Origin: Streptomyces sp. NBC_00259
Lineage (GTDB): Bacteria > Actinomycetota > Actinomycetes > Streptomycetales > Streptomycetaceae
Assembly (NCBI RefSeq): GCF_036181745.1
Contig: NZ_CP108080.1
Location: forward strand, 2,170,001 to 2,234,000
Direction of reading: 5' to 3'
Length of the DNA: 64,000 bases
Shown here: piece after piece, positions 7,334-15,170 of the stretch
Position numbering within the stretch: position 1 is the first letter of the stretch
Layout of the letters: every line of letters begins with the position of its first letter
Notes under the pieces: generated by a model
Told to the model about the DNA's origin: nothing
The model's input: the letters and a program-made list of their open reading frames with translations, nothing else
The model's database searches: none
Program-made: the position numbers and the translations under genes

Positions 7334-9535
7334 ATGCCCATCCGGCCCCGCCGCGCTCTGCGTCCAGCGCCTCGTCGCGCTCTTCGTCAGGCGCCCCGCC
7401 GCGCTCTTCGTCAGGCGCCTCGTCGCGTTCTCGCCGCCGGATTCGTCGTCGCCACGCTGCTGGGGCTGGTCTGCGCGCTGATCGCCGTCCCCGGCAGCGC
7501 CTCCGCGGACCGGCCGGGTACGGGCACGGCGGGACCGGCCGAGGCGCCGGCGGTGCCGCCGGTGCGTACGACCGTGGGCGAGAGGGTGATGCAGATCGTC
7601 GCGCACCCCGACGACGACCTGTTCTTCATGAACCCGGACACCGGCCAGTCCGTCGCCACCGGCCGTAGCCTGACCTCGGTGTATCTGACGGCGGGCGAGT
7701 CCGACGGGGTCAACGCCCGCCGTGACGACCCGCGTCCGCCCGCCGCCGACAAGGCCGCCTACGCCGAGGCACGCCAGAACGGCATACGCGCGGCCTACGC
7801 CGAGATGGCCACCGGCGACCGGACCAGCGCGTGGTCGCGTACGGCCGTACCGACTGCGGGCGGCGGCACGGCCGAGCTGGACGTCCTGCGGGCCGAGCCG
7901 CAGATAAGCCTGGTCTGGGTGCAGCTCCGCGAGGCCGGCAGCATCAACGGCGACCGGCCGCGCAGCCTGCACGGCCTGTGGGACGGCCGGGTGGACGCGC
8001 TGTCGTCGCAGCTCGCCTCGGGCGCGCCCGTACGGGAGGACTTCGCGTACACGAAACGGCAGGTCGTCGACACCATCGCGGGACTGCTGGAGCGGTTCCG
8101 GCCGACCTTCGTGCGGATGCAGGACCCGACGCCCGGCCGTACGGCGAAGGGCACGTACGCGGACCACCAGGACCATCTGTACGGGGCGCGGTTCGCGCAG
8201 GCGGCGCTCGCCCGCTACGCGCAGGTGCCCGGGCACCCGCGCTTCGGCGTCCAGACCTACCTCGGCTACTTCACCGGCGGGCTGCCGCGCACCCTGGACC
8301 CGGCAGGCGCCGAGGCCAAGCTGCGCACCCTGAAGACGTACGCATGGATGGACGGCGCCGACCACTGCGGCGACCCGGCGGGCTGCGGAGACCGCAAGGT
8401 GGCGGCGCGGCCTGCCGGCCACGGCTGGGCGCAGACGGTCCGCTACACGCGCGGCGACTCGACCTCCTGGGTGCAGCCCGGCGCGGACGGGGCGGCGTGG
8501 GCGTTCTCCGTGCTCGACCGGCGGCTCGCGGTCTGGCACCGTGCGGCGGCCGACGCGGCATGGACCGGGCCCCGGCTGCTCTCCGGCGGCGGCATCGACA
8601 GCGGGGTGACGTCCGTACGCCTGCCCGACGGACGGATCGCCGTCCTCGGGACGCGTACGACACTCGGCGCGCGCGCCGCCGACTACCGCCGGGACGTCGT
8701 CCTCACCGTGCAGCGCACGCCGGGCGGCGACTTCGGGCCGTGGGTCCCGCTCGGTACACCCGAGCGGGACGACGCGAGCGGCACGTCCGACATCAGTGCC
8801 CCGGCCGCGGCCGTGGACACCGCCGGCCGGCTCACCGTCTACCTCCGCGACGGCGGCCACCGGCTGAGCGGCCGGGCCGAGCTCCCCGGCGGCGGCTGGG
8901 GTGCGTGGACGCCGCTGGGCGGGTCGGATCTGCACGGCGATCCGGTCGTCGCCGCCGACGCGGCGGGCCGGCACACGGTCTTCGTCTCCACGCCGAGGTC
9001 GGTGGTGGCCTGGACACGGGCCGCGCCGGACGCGTTCCCGTCGGGTCCGCGACCGACGGGGCTGCCGCCGACGACGCTGGCGCTGAGCGCGACGGCCGAC
9101 CCGGGCGGTGACGGCGTACGGCTCTGGTACCGGGCACCGGTGACGGGCGAGGTGCGCAGCGTCCACTTCGGCGACCCGGTCCTACGCGGCTCCGGCCCTC
9201 GCGGCCTGGGCTTTCGCGGCACGGCGGGAACGGCCGCGCCGGTGACCTCGGCCGTGCCCTCCGCCGGAGTGGCGGGCTTCGGTCCGGTCAGCGCCGCCGG
9301 CGATCTGCTCGCCGTACGGTCCCGCACGGGCACCCTCGCGACGACACCGTCCGTGTCCGAGGCGGCGTCCACGCCCACGGTGCCCGGGACCCGCGGGCCC
9401 GCCTGGACCGAGTCCGGCTTCCTCTTCGCGGGCGCGCCCGCGGGGCTGACCGGTGGAGTCACGGGTGGGGTGGCCGGTGGGGTGGCCGCGATCGGTCTGG
9501 ACGGAACCCTCCGCTGGACGCCGTCGGCCCGGTGA
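7334..9535 (+). CDS. secreted PIG-L family deacetylase with C-terminal beta-propeller-like region
   Basis: 733-aa exported protein. The N-terminus is unusually basic (residues 1-31, four RRALRxAP-type repeats) before a hydrophobic segment (about 32-52) and an ASA cleavage site near 57, so it looks like a long signal peptide. Residues 80-330 are a PIG-L/LmbE zinc deacetylase domain with AHPDDD at 90-95 and a DHQDH segment near 275-280, the expected metal ligands. From about 380 onward, repeated W/G-rich segments (AWAFSVLDRRLAVWHR, GWGAWTPLGG) resemble the sugar-binding propeller tail found on other Streptomyces secreted PIG-L proteins. Likely acts on N-acetylated glycans or glycolipids outside the cell; substrate unknown. 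No good ribosome site marks the start, and ATG 7289 is an alternative. Confidence 0.85.
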   Translation: MPIRPRRALRPAPRRALRQAPRRALRQAPRRVLAAGFVVATLLGLVCALIAVPGSASADRPGTGTAGPAEAPAVPPVRTTVGERVMQIVAHPDDDLFFMNPDTGQSVATGRSLTSVYLTAGESDGVNARRDDPRPPAADKAAYAEARQNGIRAAYAEMATGDRTSAWSRTAVPTAGGGTAELDVLRAEPQISLVWVQLREAGSINGDRPRSLHGLWDGRVDALSSQLASGAPVREDFAYTKRQVVDTIAGLLERFRPTFVRMQDPTPGRTAKGTYADHQDHLYGARFAQAALARYAQVPGHPRFGVQTYLGYFTGGLPRTLDPAGAEAKLRTLKTYAWMDGADHCGDPAGCGDRKVAARPAGHGWAQTVRYTRGDSTSWVQPGADGAAWAFSVLDRRLAVWHRAAADAAWTGPRLLSGGGIDSGVTSVRLPDGRIAVLGTRTTLGARAADYRRDVVLTVQRTPGGDFGPWVPLGTPERDDASGTSDISAPAAAVDTAGRLTVYLRDGGHRLSGRAELPGGGWGAWTPLGGSDLHGDPVVAADAAGRHTVFVSTPRSVVAWTRAAPDAFPSGPRPTGLPPTTLALSATADPGGDGVRLWYRAPVTGEVRSVHFGDPVLRGSGPRGLGFRGTAGTAAPVTSAVPSAGVAGFGPVSAAGDLLAVRSRTGTLATTPSVSEAASTPTVPGTRGPAWTESGFLFAGAPAGLTGGVTGGVAGGVAAIGLDGTLRWTPSAR
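7349..7420 (+). repeat. three tandem 24-bp repeats coding the basic n-region of the PIG-L signal peptide
   Basis: Units at 7349-7372, 7373-7396 and 7397-7420 each code RRALR(P/Q)AP, and a degenerate fourth begins at 7421 (RRVL). Units 2 and 3 differ at only a few bases. Being a multiple of three, copy-number change would keep the frame and only lengthen the basic region. Confidence 0.85.
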
Positions 9536-9626
9536 GCATCCGCGTCGGCCGATGAGTCCGGCCGACGGGCGGGGTCAGTACATCGAAGGGACGATGTTCA
9601 TGACCGGACCCCGGAGGGACGCCGCG

Positions 9627-10148
9627 ATGGCGACACAGGAACCGCAGACCGACCTGGATCCCCGGTACAGCTCCGCCGACGCCACGGCGACACCCTGGCC
9701 GGAGGCGGTCACCCAGCTGGACGAATCGGGGATCTTCTGGCTGTCGACCGTACGTCCCGAGGGCCGCCCGCACGTCACCCCGCTGCTGGCGGTCTGGCTG
9801 GAGGGCGCGCTGCACTTCACCACCGGCGAGGAGGAGCGCAAGGCCCGCAATCTCGCCGCCAACCCGCAGGTCGTCCTCACCACGGGCACCAGCCGCGACA
9901 AGGAGGGCCGGGACCTGGTCGTCGAGGGTGAGGCGGTCGTGGTGTCCGACGAGGCCCGGCTCGCGCGGCTGGCCGAGGCCTGGGAGGCGAAGTACGGCCC
10001 GGAATGGCGCTTCGAAGTTCGGAACAAGGCGTTCTGGCACGAAGGCGGAGGCCGCGCCCTCGTCTTCGGGGTGGCGCCGCGGACCGCCTTCGGCTTCGGC
10101 AGGGGCGGCGGGACCTACAGCCAGACACGCTGGCGCTTCACCGGCTGA
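9627..10148 (+). CDS. pyridoxamine 5'-phosphate oxidase / F420-split-barrel family protein
   Basis: 173-aa cytoplasmic protein of the PPOX split-beta-barrel fold. Typical features are FWLSTVRPEGRPHVTPL (strands 1-2), HFTTGEEERKARNL and a C-terminal TRWRF. Such proteins bind FMN or F420 and often reduce small molecules or bind flavin only; the exact reaction cannot be read. Start ATG 9627 is set by GGAGGG at 9613-9618 with 8 nt spacing; ATG 9594 with a weaker GAAGGG is an alternative adding 11 residues. It is followed 20 bp later by two VOC-family genes, probably in one transcript. Confidence 0.82.
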   Translation: MATQEPQTDLDPRYSSADATATPWPEAVTQLDESGIFWLSTVRPEGRPHVTPLLAVWLEGALHFTTGEEERKARNLAANPQVVLTTGTSRDKEGRDLVVEGEAVVVSDEARLARLAEAWEAKYGPEWRFEVRNKAFWHEGGGRALVFGVAPRTAFGFGRGGGTYSQTRWRFTG

Positions 10149-10168
10149 GACGAGGAGAGTACCCAGCC

Positions 10169-10603
10169 ATGGAATGGACCCTCGAAGTGGTCTCCATCCC
10201 GGTCACCGATGTCGACCGGGCCAAGAACTTCTACGTGAACCAATGCGGTTTCCGGGCCGACCTCGACACGTCACCGTTCGTAGGCGCCCGGCTCGTCCAG
10301 ATCACCCCGCCCGGCTCACGCTGCTCCATCGTCCTCGAGTCCGGTCTGCCCGACTCGCCGGGCCGGCCACGGATGACCCCGGGCTCCCTGCAGGGCCTGC
10401 AGGTGTGCGTCACCGACATCGAGGCGGCCCGCAAGGAGCTGGTGGACCGCGGTGTGGTGGTCGGGCCGGTGCAGCACGTCGGACCGAGCGGCTGGGAGGA
10501 CGGCAAGGGGGACGACGCCTGGAACTCGTTCGTGTTCTTCCAGGACCCCGACGGCAACGGCTGGGTGGTCCAGGAGGCCCCGAAACCCCTGACGGACCGC
10601 TGA
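10169..10603 (+). CDS. VOC-family (glyoxalase/bleomycin-resistance-like) protein, first tandem copy
   Basis: 144-aa protein of the vicinal oxygen chelate superfamily. It has the two beta-alpha-beta-beta-beta modules, with PVTDVDRAKNFY near the N-terminus and FVFFQDPDGNGWVVQE at the C-terminus carrying the usual metal-ligand Glu. GAGGAG lies just before ATG 10169. It is a tandem paralogue of the next gene: both open with MEWTLEV and share the layout TPPGSxCSIV, MTPGxxQGLQ and FxDPDGNGWV. Function is not assignable from sequence; family members include lyases, dioxygenases and antibiotic-binding proteins. Confidence 0.88.
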   Translation: MEWTLEVVSIPVTDVDRAKNFYVNQCGFRADLDTSPFVGARLVQITPPGSRCSIVLESGLPDSPGRPRMTPGSLQGLQVCVTDIEAARKELVDRGVVVGPVQHVGPSGWEDGKGDDAWNSFVFFQDPDGNGWVVQEAPKPLTDR

Positions 10604-10631
10604 CCGCACGGCCCACTCCCCTGGCGGCGCC

Positions 10632-11072
10632 ATGGAATGGACCCTCGAAGTGATCGTCATCCCGGTCTCCGACGTGGACCGGGCCAGGACCTTCTACGCC
10701 GACCAGTGCGGTTTCGCGGTCGACCACGACACCCGCATCGCCAAGGGCGTCCGCATCCTCCAGCTGACGCCGCCCGGCTCCACCTGCTCGATCGTCATCG
10801 GCGAGGGCATGCCGCCGGCACCGGGCCAGACGACGATGACCCCCGGCGCGATCCAGGGCCTCCAGCTCTGTGTACCGGACATCGAAGCGGCCCACGACGA
10901 GCTCCTCGGCCGCGGTGTCGCCGTCAGCGCGGTCCAGCACGTCGCCCCCTCCGGCTGGGCCCCGGGCAAGGGCGAAGCCTGGAATTCCTTCGTCTTCTTC
11001 ACCGACCCCGACGGCAACGGCTGGGTCATCCAGGAGTCCCCGCTACCCCTCTCGGACAGGCGCCAGGTCTGA
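10632..11072 (+). CDS. VOC-family protein, second tandem copy
   Basis: 146-aa paralogue of the preceding gene, starting 28 bp after it. Key segments are PVSDVDRARTFY, LTPPGSTCSIVIG and FVFFTDPDGNGWVIQE. No strong ribosome site precedes ATG 10632; the surrounding 15 bases duplicate the first copy's start region (CCATGGAATGGACCCTCGA), showing that the duplication included the start codon. Likely co-transcribed and translated after the first copy. Confidence 0.87.
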   Translation: MEWTLEVIVIPVSDVDRARTFYADQCGFAVDHDTRIAKGVRILQLTPPGSTCSIVIGEGMPPAPGQTTMTPGAIQGLQLCVPDIEAAHDELLGRGVAVSAVQHVAPSGWAPGKGEAWNSFVFFTDPDGNGWVIQESPLPLSDRRQV

Positions 11073-11127
11073 CGGACGGGCGTTCGAGTCTGTCCGGCCG
11101 GTGTTCCAGACCGCATACTGGGCTGTA

Positions 11128-11352
11128 ATGACTAAGAGACCAGCGCCCAGGCGCCACCTGCCCACGAGCCCCTTCAAGGCGCCGGCCGACCCGGTGCTGA
11201 AGCACTTCACCCTCGGAGACCGCGTCTCACACGACCAGCACGGCCTTGGCAAGGTCATCGCCGTGGAAGCTTCGGGCGAAGCGATGCTCGTCGACTTCGG
11301 TTCGCAACAGACCCGGATCGTCAGCCCCTACTACGGCATGCACAAGCTCTGA
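11128..11352 (+). CDS. small conserved protein with SH3/Tudor-like core
   Basis: 74-aa protein: a basic tail (TKRPAPRRHLP) followed by FTLGDRVSHDQHGLGKVIAVE and MLVDFGSQQTRIV, ending MHKL. The GDRVxHxxxGxGxV pattern is typical of small SH3/Tudor-like modules at the ends of UvrD-type helicases and in CarD-like RNA polymerase-binding proteins, so nucleic-acid or polymerase binding is possible but unproven. I recall similar stand-alone proteins in many Streptomyces. CATACT at about 11114-11119 may be a -10 box 8 nt before the ATG, which would make the mRNA leaderless. A strong hairpin follows the stop. Confidence 0.75.
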   Translation: MTKRPAPRRHLPTSPFKAPADPVLKHFTLGDRVSHDQHGLGKVIAVEASGEAMLVDFGSQQTRIVSPYYGMHKL

Positions 11353-11369
11353 CGCACACGAGAACGCCC

Positions 11370-11400
11370 CCGGGCCGACGGTCACCGACCGCCGGCCCGG
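11370..11400. terminator. hairpin copy 1 of a three-copy palindrome
   Basis: Arms CCGGGCCGACGGTC and GACCGCCGGCCCGG form a 14-bp stem (one mismatch) closed by ACC, 17 bp after the stop of the 74-aa gene. It is a good candidate terminator for that gene. Near-identical hairpins recur at 11692-11726 and 12489-12523. Confidence 0.75.
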
Positions 11401-11691
11401 AGCGCTGTCCAGCCGGCACCTGATGTCCGGGGCCGGCTGGCCCGGACACGGCGGCATTCGACGACCTCGTCGTACGAGGCCGGGTACGGGGCCGGCCGGG
11501 GTCTCCAGCCGCTCCGCGGTCCGGAGATCCTTCACACCGCTCTCCACCGCCCCGCCCACCGCGAAGGCGCGCCCCGCACCCTCCGCGGCCCCCCGCACCC
11601 GGCGGCACACACGCCGCTTCCTCTCATCGCCATGCCCCGGCAGAGATGACCGCTGCGCGATGCCGGGACGGGTTCCGGGGCAGTAAAACGC
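11401..11691. other. 291-bp region between hairpin copies, no recognised gene
   Basis: High-GC sequence bounded by hairpin copies 1 and 2. No frame on either strand has a credible start plus coding character. It could be the decayed remnant of a small gene flanked by terminators, as the next interval (11727-12488) is an intact gene flanked by the same hairpin, but no family is recognisable. Confidence 0.4.
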
Positions 11692-11726
11692 CTCCGGGCC
11701 GCCGGTCGGTGACCGTCGGCCCGGAG
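11692..11726. terminator. hairpin copy 2 of a three-copy palindrome
   Basis: Arms CTCCGGGCCGCCGGTC and GACCGTCGGCCCGGAG form a 16-bp stem with one mismatch and loop GGT. It is not directly after any recognised gene; it lies 127 bp upstream of the YcxB-like gene. Confidence 0.7.
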
Positions 11727-11853
11727 TGCCGGATCGAGTCGCTTCGCCTGGGGCGGCAGGTCGCACCGAGATCTGCAATCCGCCTGCGGTGGGACGACCA
11801 GGGTTGATCGACTACCAGTACGATCCCTTGTCCATCCGGCCTGGGGAGGACGT

Positions 11854-12483
11854 ATGACCGCCGACGTATCCGTTCAGTTCACATACACGGTGACACTGCG
11901 GGAGATATCCGACGGGTTGAAGCTTCAGATGCGGCACAGTCCGGTCGGCCGGTGGTGCTATCGCGTCCTGTGGGCCGTGGCCGGCTTCCTCGGCCTGGTG
12001 ATCGCGATCAACCTTGCGGCCAAGGGCTTCGACTCCCCCGCCCTGGGGGTGTTGCGGTTCACCGCGACTGTCGTCGTCATCATGATCGCGTGCCGCTGGC
12101 TGATGGCTCTGGCCCTGCTCGGATACGCGAGGCACCTGGGCGAACATCGCGTCACGGTCGACCGGTCAGGGATCGGCACTGTGTCCGAGCGCCATACGAA
12201 CCACACCGGTTGGGAGTTCTACGGACGATGTGTCGAGAGTCGCCGGGTCTTCGTGCTCCTCACCCCAGATGTCTGGGGTGCCGGAGTGCTGATACTGCCC
12301 AAACGCGGCTTGAACGCGCCACAGGACACGGAACGCATGCGGGAATTGCTCGCCACCGCACTGATCGACCAGCGCTCAGTACGGGCCGCCCGGAGGACGG
12401 GCTCCGACCAGCCGAAGGACCGCACCGAGGGGGCAGACCGGACGGCCATGGAGAGTGGTCCAGGGCCGGTGACAGGTCCGTGA
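11854..12483 (+). CDS. YcxB-like membrane protein
   Basis: 209-aa protein with two predicted transmembrane helices (about residues 34-53 and 69-90). They are followed by a cytoplasmic domain with FYGRCVESRRVFVLL and WGAGVLILPKRGL, the pattern of the YcxB-like C-terminal domain (PH-like fold). The ATG follows GGGGAGGACGT. The last ~35 residues are charged and low in complexity. Function of the family is unknown; a membrane-anchored sensor or adaptor role is speculative. The gene is flanked on both sides by copies of the same hairpin. Confidence 0.75.
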   Translation: MTADVSVQFTYTVTLREISDGLKLQMRHSPVGRWCYRVLWAVAGFLGLVIAINLAAKGFDSPALGVLRFTATVVVIMIACRWLMALALLGYARHLGEHRVTVDRSGIGTVSERHTNHTGWEFYGRCVESRRVFVLLTPDVWGAGVLILPKRGLNAPQDTERMRELLATALIDQRSVRAARRTGSDQPKDRTEGADRTAMESGPGPVTGP

Positions 12484-12488
12484 GACGC

Positions 12489-12523
12489 CTCCGGGCCGGC
12501 GGTCGGTGACCGTCGGCCCGGAG
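12489..12523. terminator. hairpin copy 3 of a three-copy palindrome; shared terminator with glnA2
   Basis: Arms CTCCGGGCCGGCGGTC and GACCGTCGGCCCGGAG (16-bp stem with one G-T pair, loop GGT), 5 bp after the YcxB-like stop and 34 bp from the end of the oppositely oriented synthetase gene, so it can serve both transcripts. Confidence 0.75.
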
Positions 12524-12557
12524 TGCCGCACCGTGCGAATGCGGACGCGAACCGCGC

Positions 12558-13919
12558 CTACAGCACCGGCAGGTTCTTGCGCAGCTCGAAGGCCGTGACC
12601 TCGGAGCGGTACTCCTCCCACTCCTGCTTCTTGTTGCGCAGGAAGAAGTCGAAGACATGCTCCCCGAGCGTCTCCGCGACCAGTTCGCTGCGTTCCATCA
12701 GCGTGATCGCCTCGCCCAGGTTCTGCGGCAGCGGCTCGATGCCCATCGCGCGGCGTTCGGCGTCGGAGAGGGCCCAGACGTCGTCGTCGGCGCCGGCGGG
12801 GAGTTCGTAGCCCTCCTCGATGCCCTTGAGGCCCGCGGCGAGCAGTACCGCGTAGGTCAGGTACGGGTTGGCGCCGGAGTCGATGGAGCGGACCTCGACC
12901 CGTGCGGAGCCCGTCTTGCCCGGCTTGTACATGGGCACGCGGATCAGGGCCGAGCGGTTGTTGTGGCCCCAGCAGATGTACGAGGGGGCCTCGCCGCCCG
13001 AGCCGGCCGTGCGGGCCGAGCCGCCCCAGATGCGCTTGTAGGAGTTGACCCACTGGTTGGTGACGGCCGAGATCTCGGCGGCGTGCTTGAGCAGGCCGGC
13101 GATGAAGGACCGTCCCACCTTGGAGAGCTGGTACTCGGCGCCGGACTCGTAGAACGCGTTGCGGTCGCCCTCGAAGAGGGACAGATGCGTGTGCATCCCG
13201 GATCCCGGGTGCTCGGAGAACGGCTTGGGCATGAAGGTCGCCTGGACCCCCTGCTCCAGCGCGACCTGCTTCATGACGAGACGGAACGTCATGACGTTGT
13301 CGGCGGTCGACAGCGCGTCCGCGTACCGCAGGTCGATCTCCTGCTGCCCCGGCGCGCCCTCGTGGTGGCTGAACTCCACCGAGATGCCCATGGATTCGAG
13401 CATCGTGATGGCCTGGCGGCGAAAGTCCATCCCGACGTTCTGCGGGGTGTGGTCGAAGTAGCCGGAGTTGTCCGCGGGCGTGGGGCGGGACCCGTCCAGC
13501 GGCCGGTTCTTCAGCAGGAAGAACTCGATCTCGGGGTGGGTGTAGAACGTGAAGCCGAGGTCCGAGGTCTTGGCCAGGATGCGCTTGAGCACGAAGCGCG
13601 GGTCCGCGAAGGACGGGGAGCCGTCGGGCATGAGGATGTCGCAGAACATCCGGGCCGTGCCGGGGGCCTCCGCGCGCCACGGCAGGATCTGGAAGGTGCC
13701 CGGATCGGGCTTGGCGATCATGTCGGACTCATAGACCCGCGCGAAGCCCTCGATCGCGGACCCGTCGAAGCCGATGCCCTCGTCGAATGCCTGCTCGAGC
13801 TCGGCGGGTGCCACCGCGACCGACTTCAGGAAGCCGAGCACATCGGTGAACCAGAGGCGTACGAACCGGATGTCGCGCTCCTCGAGCGTACGGAGCACGA
13901 ATTCCTGCTGCTTGTCCAT
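12558..13919 (-). CDS. glnA2: glutamine synthetase-like enzyme, GlnA2 type (gamma-glutamylpolyamine synthetase)
   Basis: 453-aa GS-I fold ligase. It has the beta-grasp N-domain and the catalytic domain with GFDGSAIEGF, PEIEFFLL, MPKPFSEHPGSGMHTHLS, the ATP-binding region and SARVEVRSIDSGANPYL. The adenylylation loop of canonical GS-I (NLYDLPPEE) is replaced by GYELPAGADDD, as in the GlnA2-type enzymes of actinomycetes, which were shown in S. coelicolor to glutamylate polyamines rather than ammonia. I therefore infer gamma-glutamylpolyamine synthetase activity in polyamine use. ATG 13919 is preferred over ATG 13928 because AAGG lies 9 nt upstream and the resulting MDKQQEF start matches the family. 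Confidence 0.85.
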   Translation of the reverse strand: MDKQQEFVLRTLEERDIRFVRLWFTDVLGFLKSVAVAPAELEQAFDEGIGFDGSAIEGFARVYESDMIAKPDPGTFQILPWRAEAPGTARMFCDILMPDGSPSFADPRFVLKRILAKTSDLGFTFYTHPEIEFFLLKNRPLDGSRPTPADNSGYFDHTPQNVGMDFRRQAITMLESMGISVEFSHHEGAPGQQEIDLRYADALSTADNVMTFRLVMKQVALEQGVQATFMPKPFSEHPGSGMHTHLSLFEGDRNAFYESGAEYQLSKVGRSFIAGLLKHAAEISAVTNQWVNSYKRIWGGSARTAGSGGEAPSYICWGHNNRSALIRVPMYKPGKTGSARVEVRSIDSGANPYLTYAVLLAAGLKGIEEGYELPAGADDDVWALSDAERRAMGIEPLPQNLGEAITLMERSELVAETLGEHVFDFFLRNKKQEWEEYRSEVTAFELRKNLPVL

Positions 13920-14061
13920 AAGCCACATCCTTGCAGTTCAGACGGCCTGTGCACCACCGCCAGGGCGTAGCGGAGAACTTCAGTATCACGACCCGGGGTT
14001 TCGCCCAGATTACGCACCCCGTATGACATGGGGCACGCACCCGCCGTTACCATCTGCGCCC

Positions 14062-14466
14062 ATGGGGGGCCTGCGGCACACCCGCACCGCGCACACCGCG
14101 CGTCCCATGGCACTGGGGAGTGCCGTGGCGACGCTCCTCGCCGCGCTCTTCCTCTGTCTGGGCCAGGCCGAAACCGCGGCGGGAACGGCGCGCCCGCACG
14201 ACGCCCACCAGGGGTTCGAGGGGCTCACGGCCGCGCCCGGCACCCCGGACCCGGCCGCGTACAGCTGTCCGTACGACCGGGGCGACTGCGACCTCTTCCC
14301 GCACCTGGGCCCCGCCGTGCTCACCGCTCCGCCCCTGGACTCCCCCCTCGCCGTCTCCGGGCTCCCGACCGACCCCGCGACGTCGGCCCTCGGGGGCCGG
14401 CCGCCGCGCTCCGGGGCGCTCCCCCGTGCCCCGGATCTCCACGTCCTTCAGGTGCTGCGGACCTGA
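14062..14466 (+). CDS. small secreted protein with a Cys-x6-Cys pair
   Basis: 134-aa protein with a signal peptide: basic start (GGLRHTRTAHTARP), hydrophobic run SAVATLLAALFLCLG, cleavage around residue 38. The mature part holds YSCPYDRGDCDLFP, a Cys-x6-Cys segment, then a Pro-rich tail. No family recognised. It precedes a DUF3105 and a DUF305 gene in the same direction (65-bp gap), so an exported metal- or redox-related role is conceivable, but only from context. ATG 14107 and ATG 14023 are alternative starts, and no ribosome site decides. Confidence 0.6.
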   Translation: MGGLRHTRTAHTARPMALGSAVATLLAALFLCLGQAETAAGTARPHDAHQGFEGLTAAPGTPDPAAYSCPYDRGDCDLFPHLGPAVLTAPPLDSPLAVSGLPTDPATSALGGRPPRSGALPRAPDLHVLQVLRT

Positions 14467-14531
14467 GCGGACCGCGCCCTCCCGCACACCCCCGACATCC
14501 CTCAGACGCAGAAGACGAAGGACGAAGCAGA

Positions 14532-15170
14532 GTGTCGAAGAAGACGAACGACCGACGCGCCCGGATAGAGCAGATGCGCCGCGCCGAGCAGGCCCGCGAG
14601 CGCCGCAACCGCATCATCACGATCTCGGTCAGCGCCGTCGTGGTGGCGGGCCTCATCGGTTTCGGTGCGTTCATGCTGAACAAGGAGTCCGAGAAGAAGG
14701 AGCAGGCGGAGGCCGCCGCCAAGGCTCCGATCAAGGACGAGAAGTCCTGGGACGCGAAGAAGCTCGGCCGCAACCACGTCACCAAGGCGGTGACGTACCC
14801 GATGAAGCCGCCGGTCGGCGGTGACCACCACCAGGCGTGGATGAACTGCGACCGCAACGTCTACGACAAGCCGATACCGGAGGTGAACGCCGTGCACTCG
14901 CTGGAGCACGGCGCGGTGTGGGTGACCTACAGCGACAAGGCTCCGGCCGCCGAGGTGCAGAAGCTGAAGGACAAGGTCGGCAAGACCTCGTACTCGATGA
15001 TCAGCCCGGTGAAGGACCAGGCCGGGGCGATCATGCTCAGCGCCTGGGGCAAGCAGGTGACGGTGGACGCCGCGGACGACCCGCGCGTGGACCAGTTCTT
15101 CACCCGGTACGTGCAGGGTCCGCAGACGCCCGAGCCGGGTGCCGCGTGCACGGGCGGACTGAGCGGGTGA
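14532..15170 (+). CDS. DUF3105 domain membrane-anchored protein
   Basis: 212-aa protein with a highly charged cytoplasmic N-terminus (coiled-coil-like, to residue ~35), one transmembrane helix (IITISVSAVVVAGLIGFGAF) and an exported DUF3105 domain. That domain carries PPVGGDHHQAWMNC, VHSLEHGAVWVTY and a C-terminal Cys (GAACTGG). Conserved His and Cys residues suggest metal binding, but the family has no established function. GTG 14532 is the start, with GAAGGA about 10 nt upstream. The stop overlaps the start of the DUF305 gene, so the two are translationally coupled. Confidence 0.85.
   Translation: MSKKTNDRRARIEQMRRAEQARERRNRIITISVSAVVVAGLIGFGAFMLNKESEKKEQAEAAAKAPIKDEKSWDAKKLGRNHVTKAVTYPMKPPVGGDHHQAWMNCDRNVYDKPIPEVNAVHSLEHGAVWVTYSDKAPAAEVQKLKDKVGKTSYSMISPVKDQAGAIMLSAWGKQVTVDAADDPRVDQFFTRYVQGPQTPEPGAACTGGLSG

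Noticed and set aside
11227..11778. Minus-strand 183-codon frame in the hairpin-flanked gap
   Set aside because: No ribosome site, no recognisable domain, and it runs through two hairpins and the end of the 74-aa gene.
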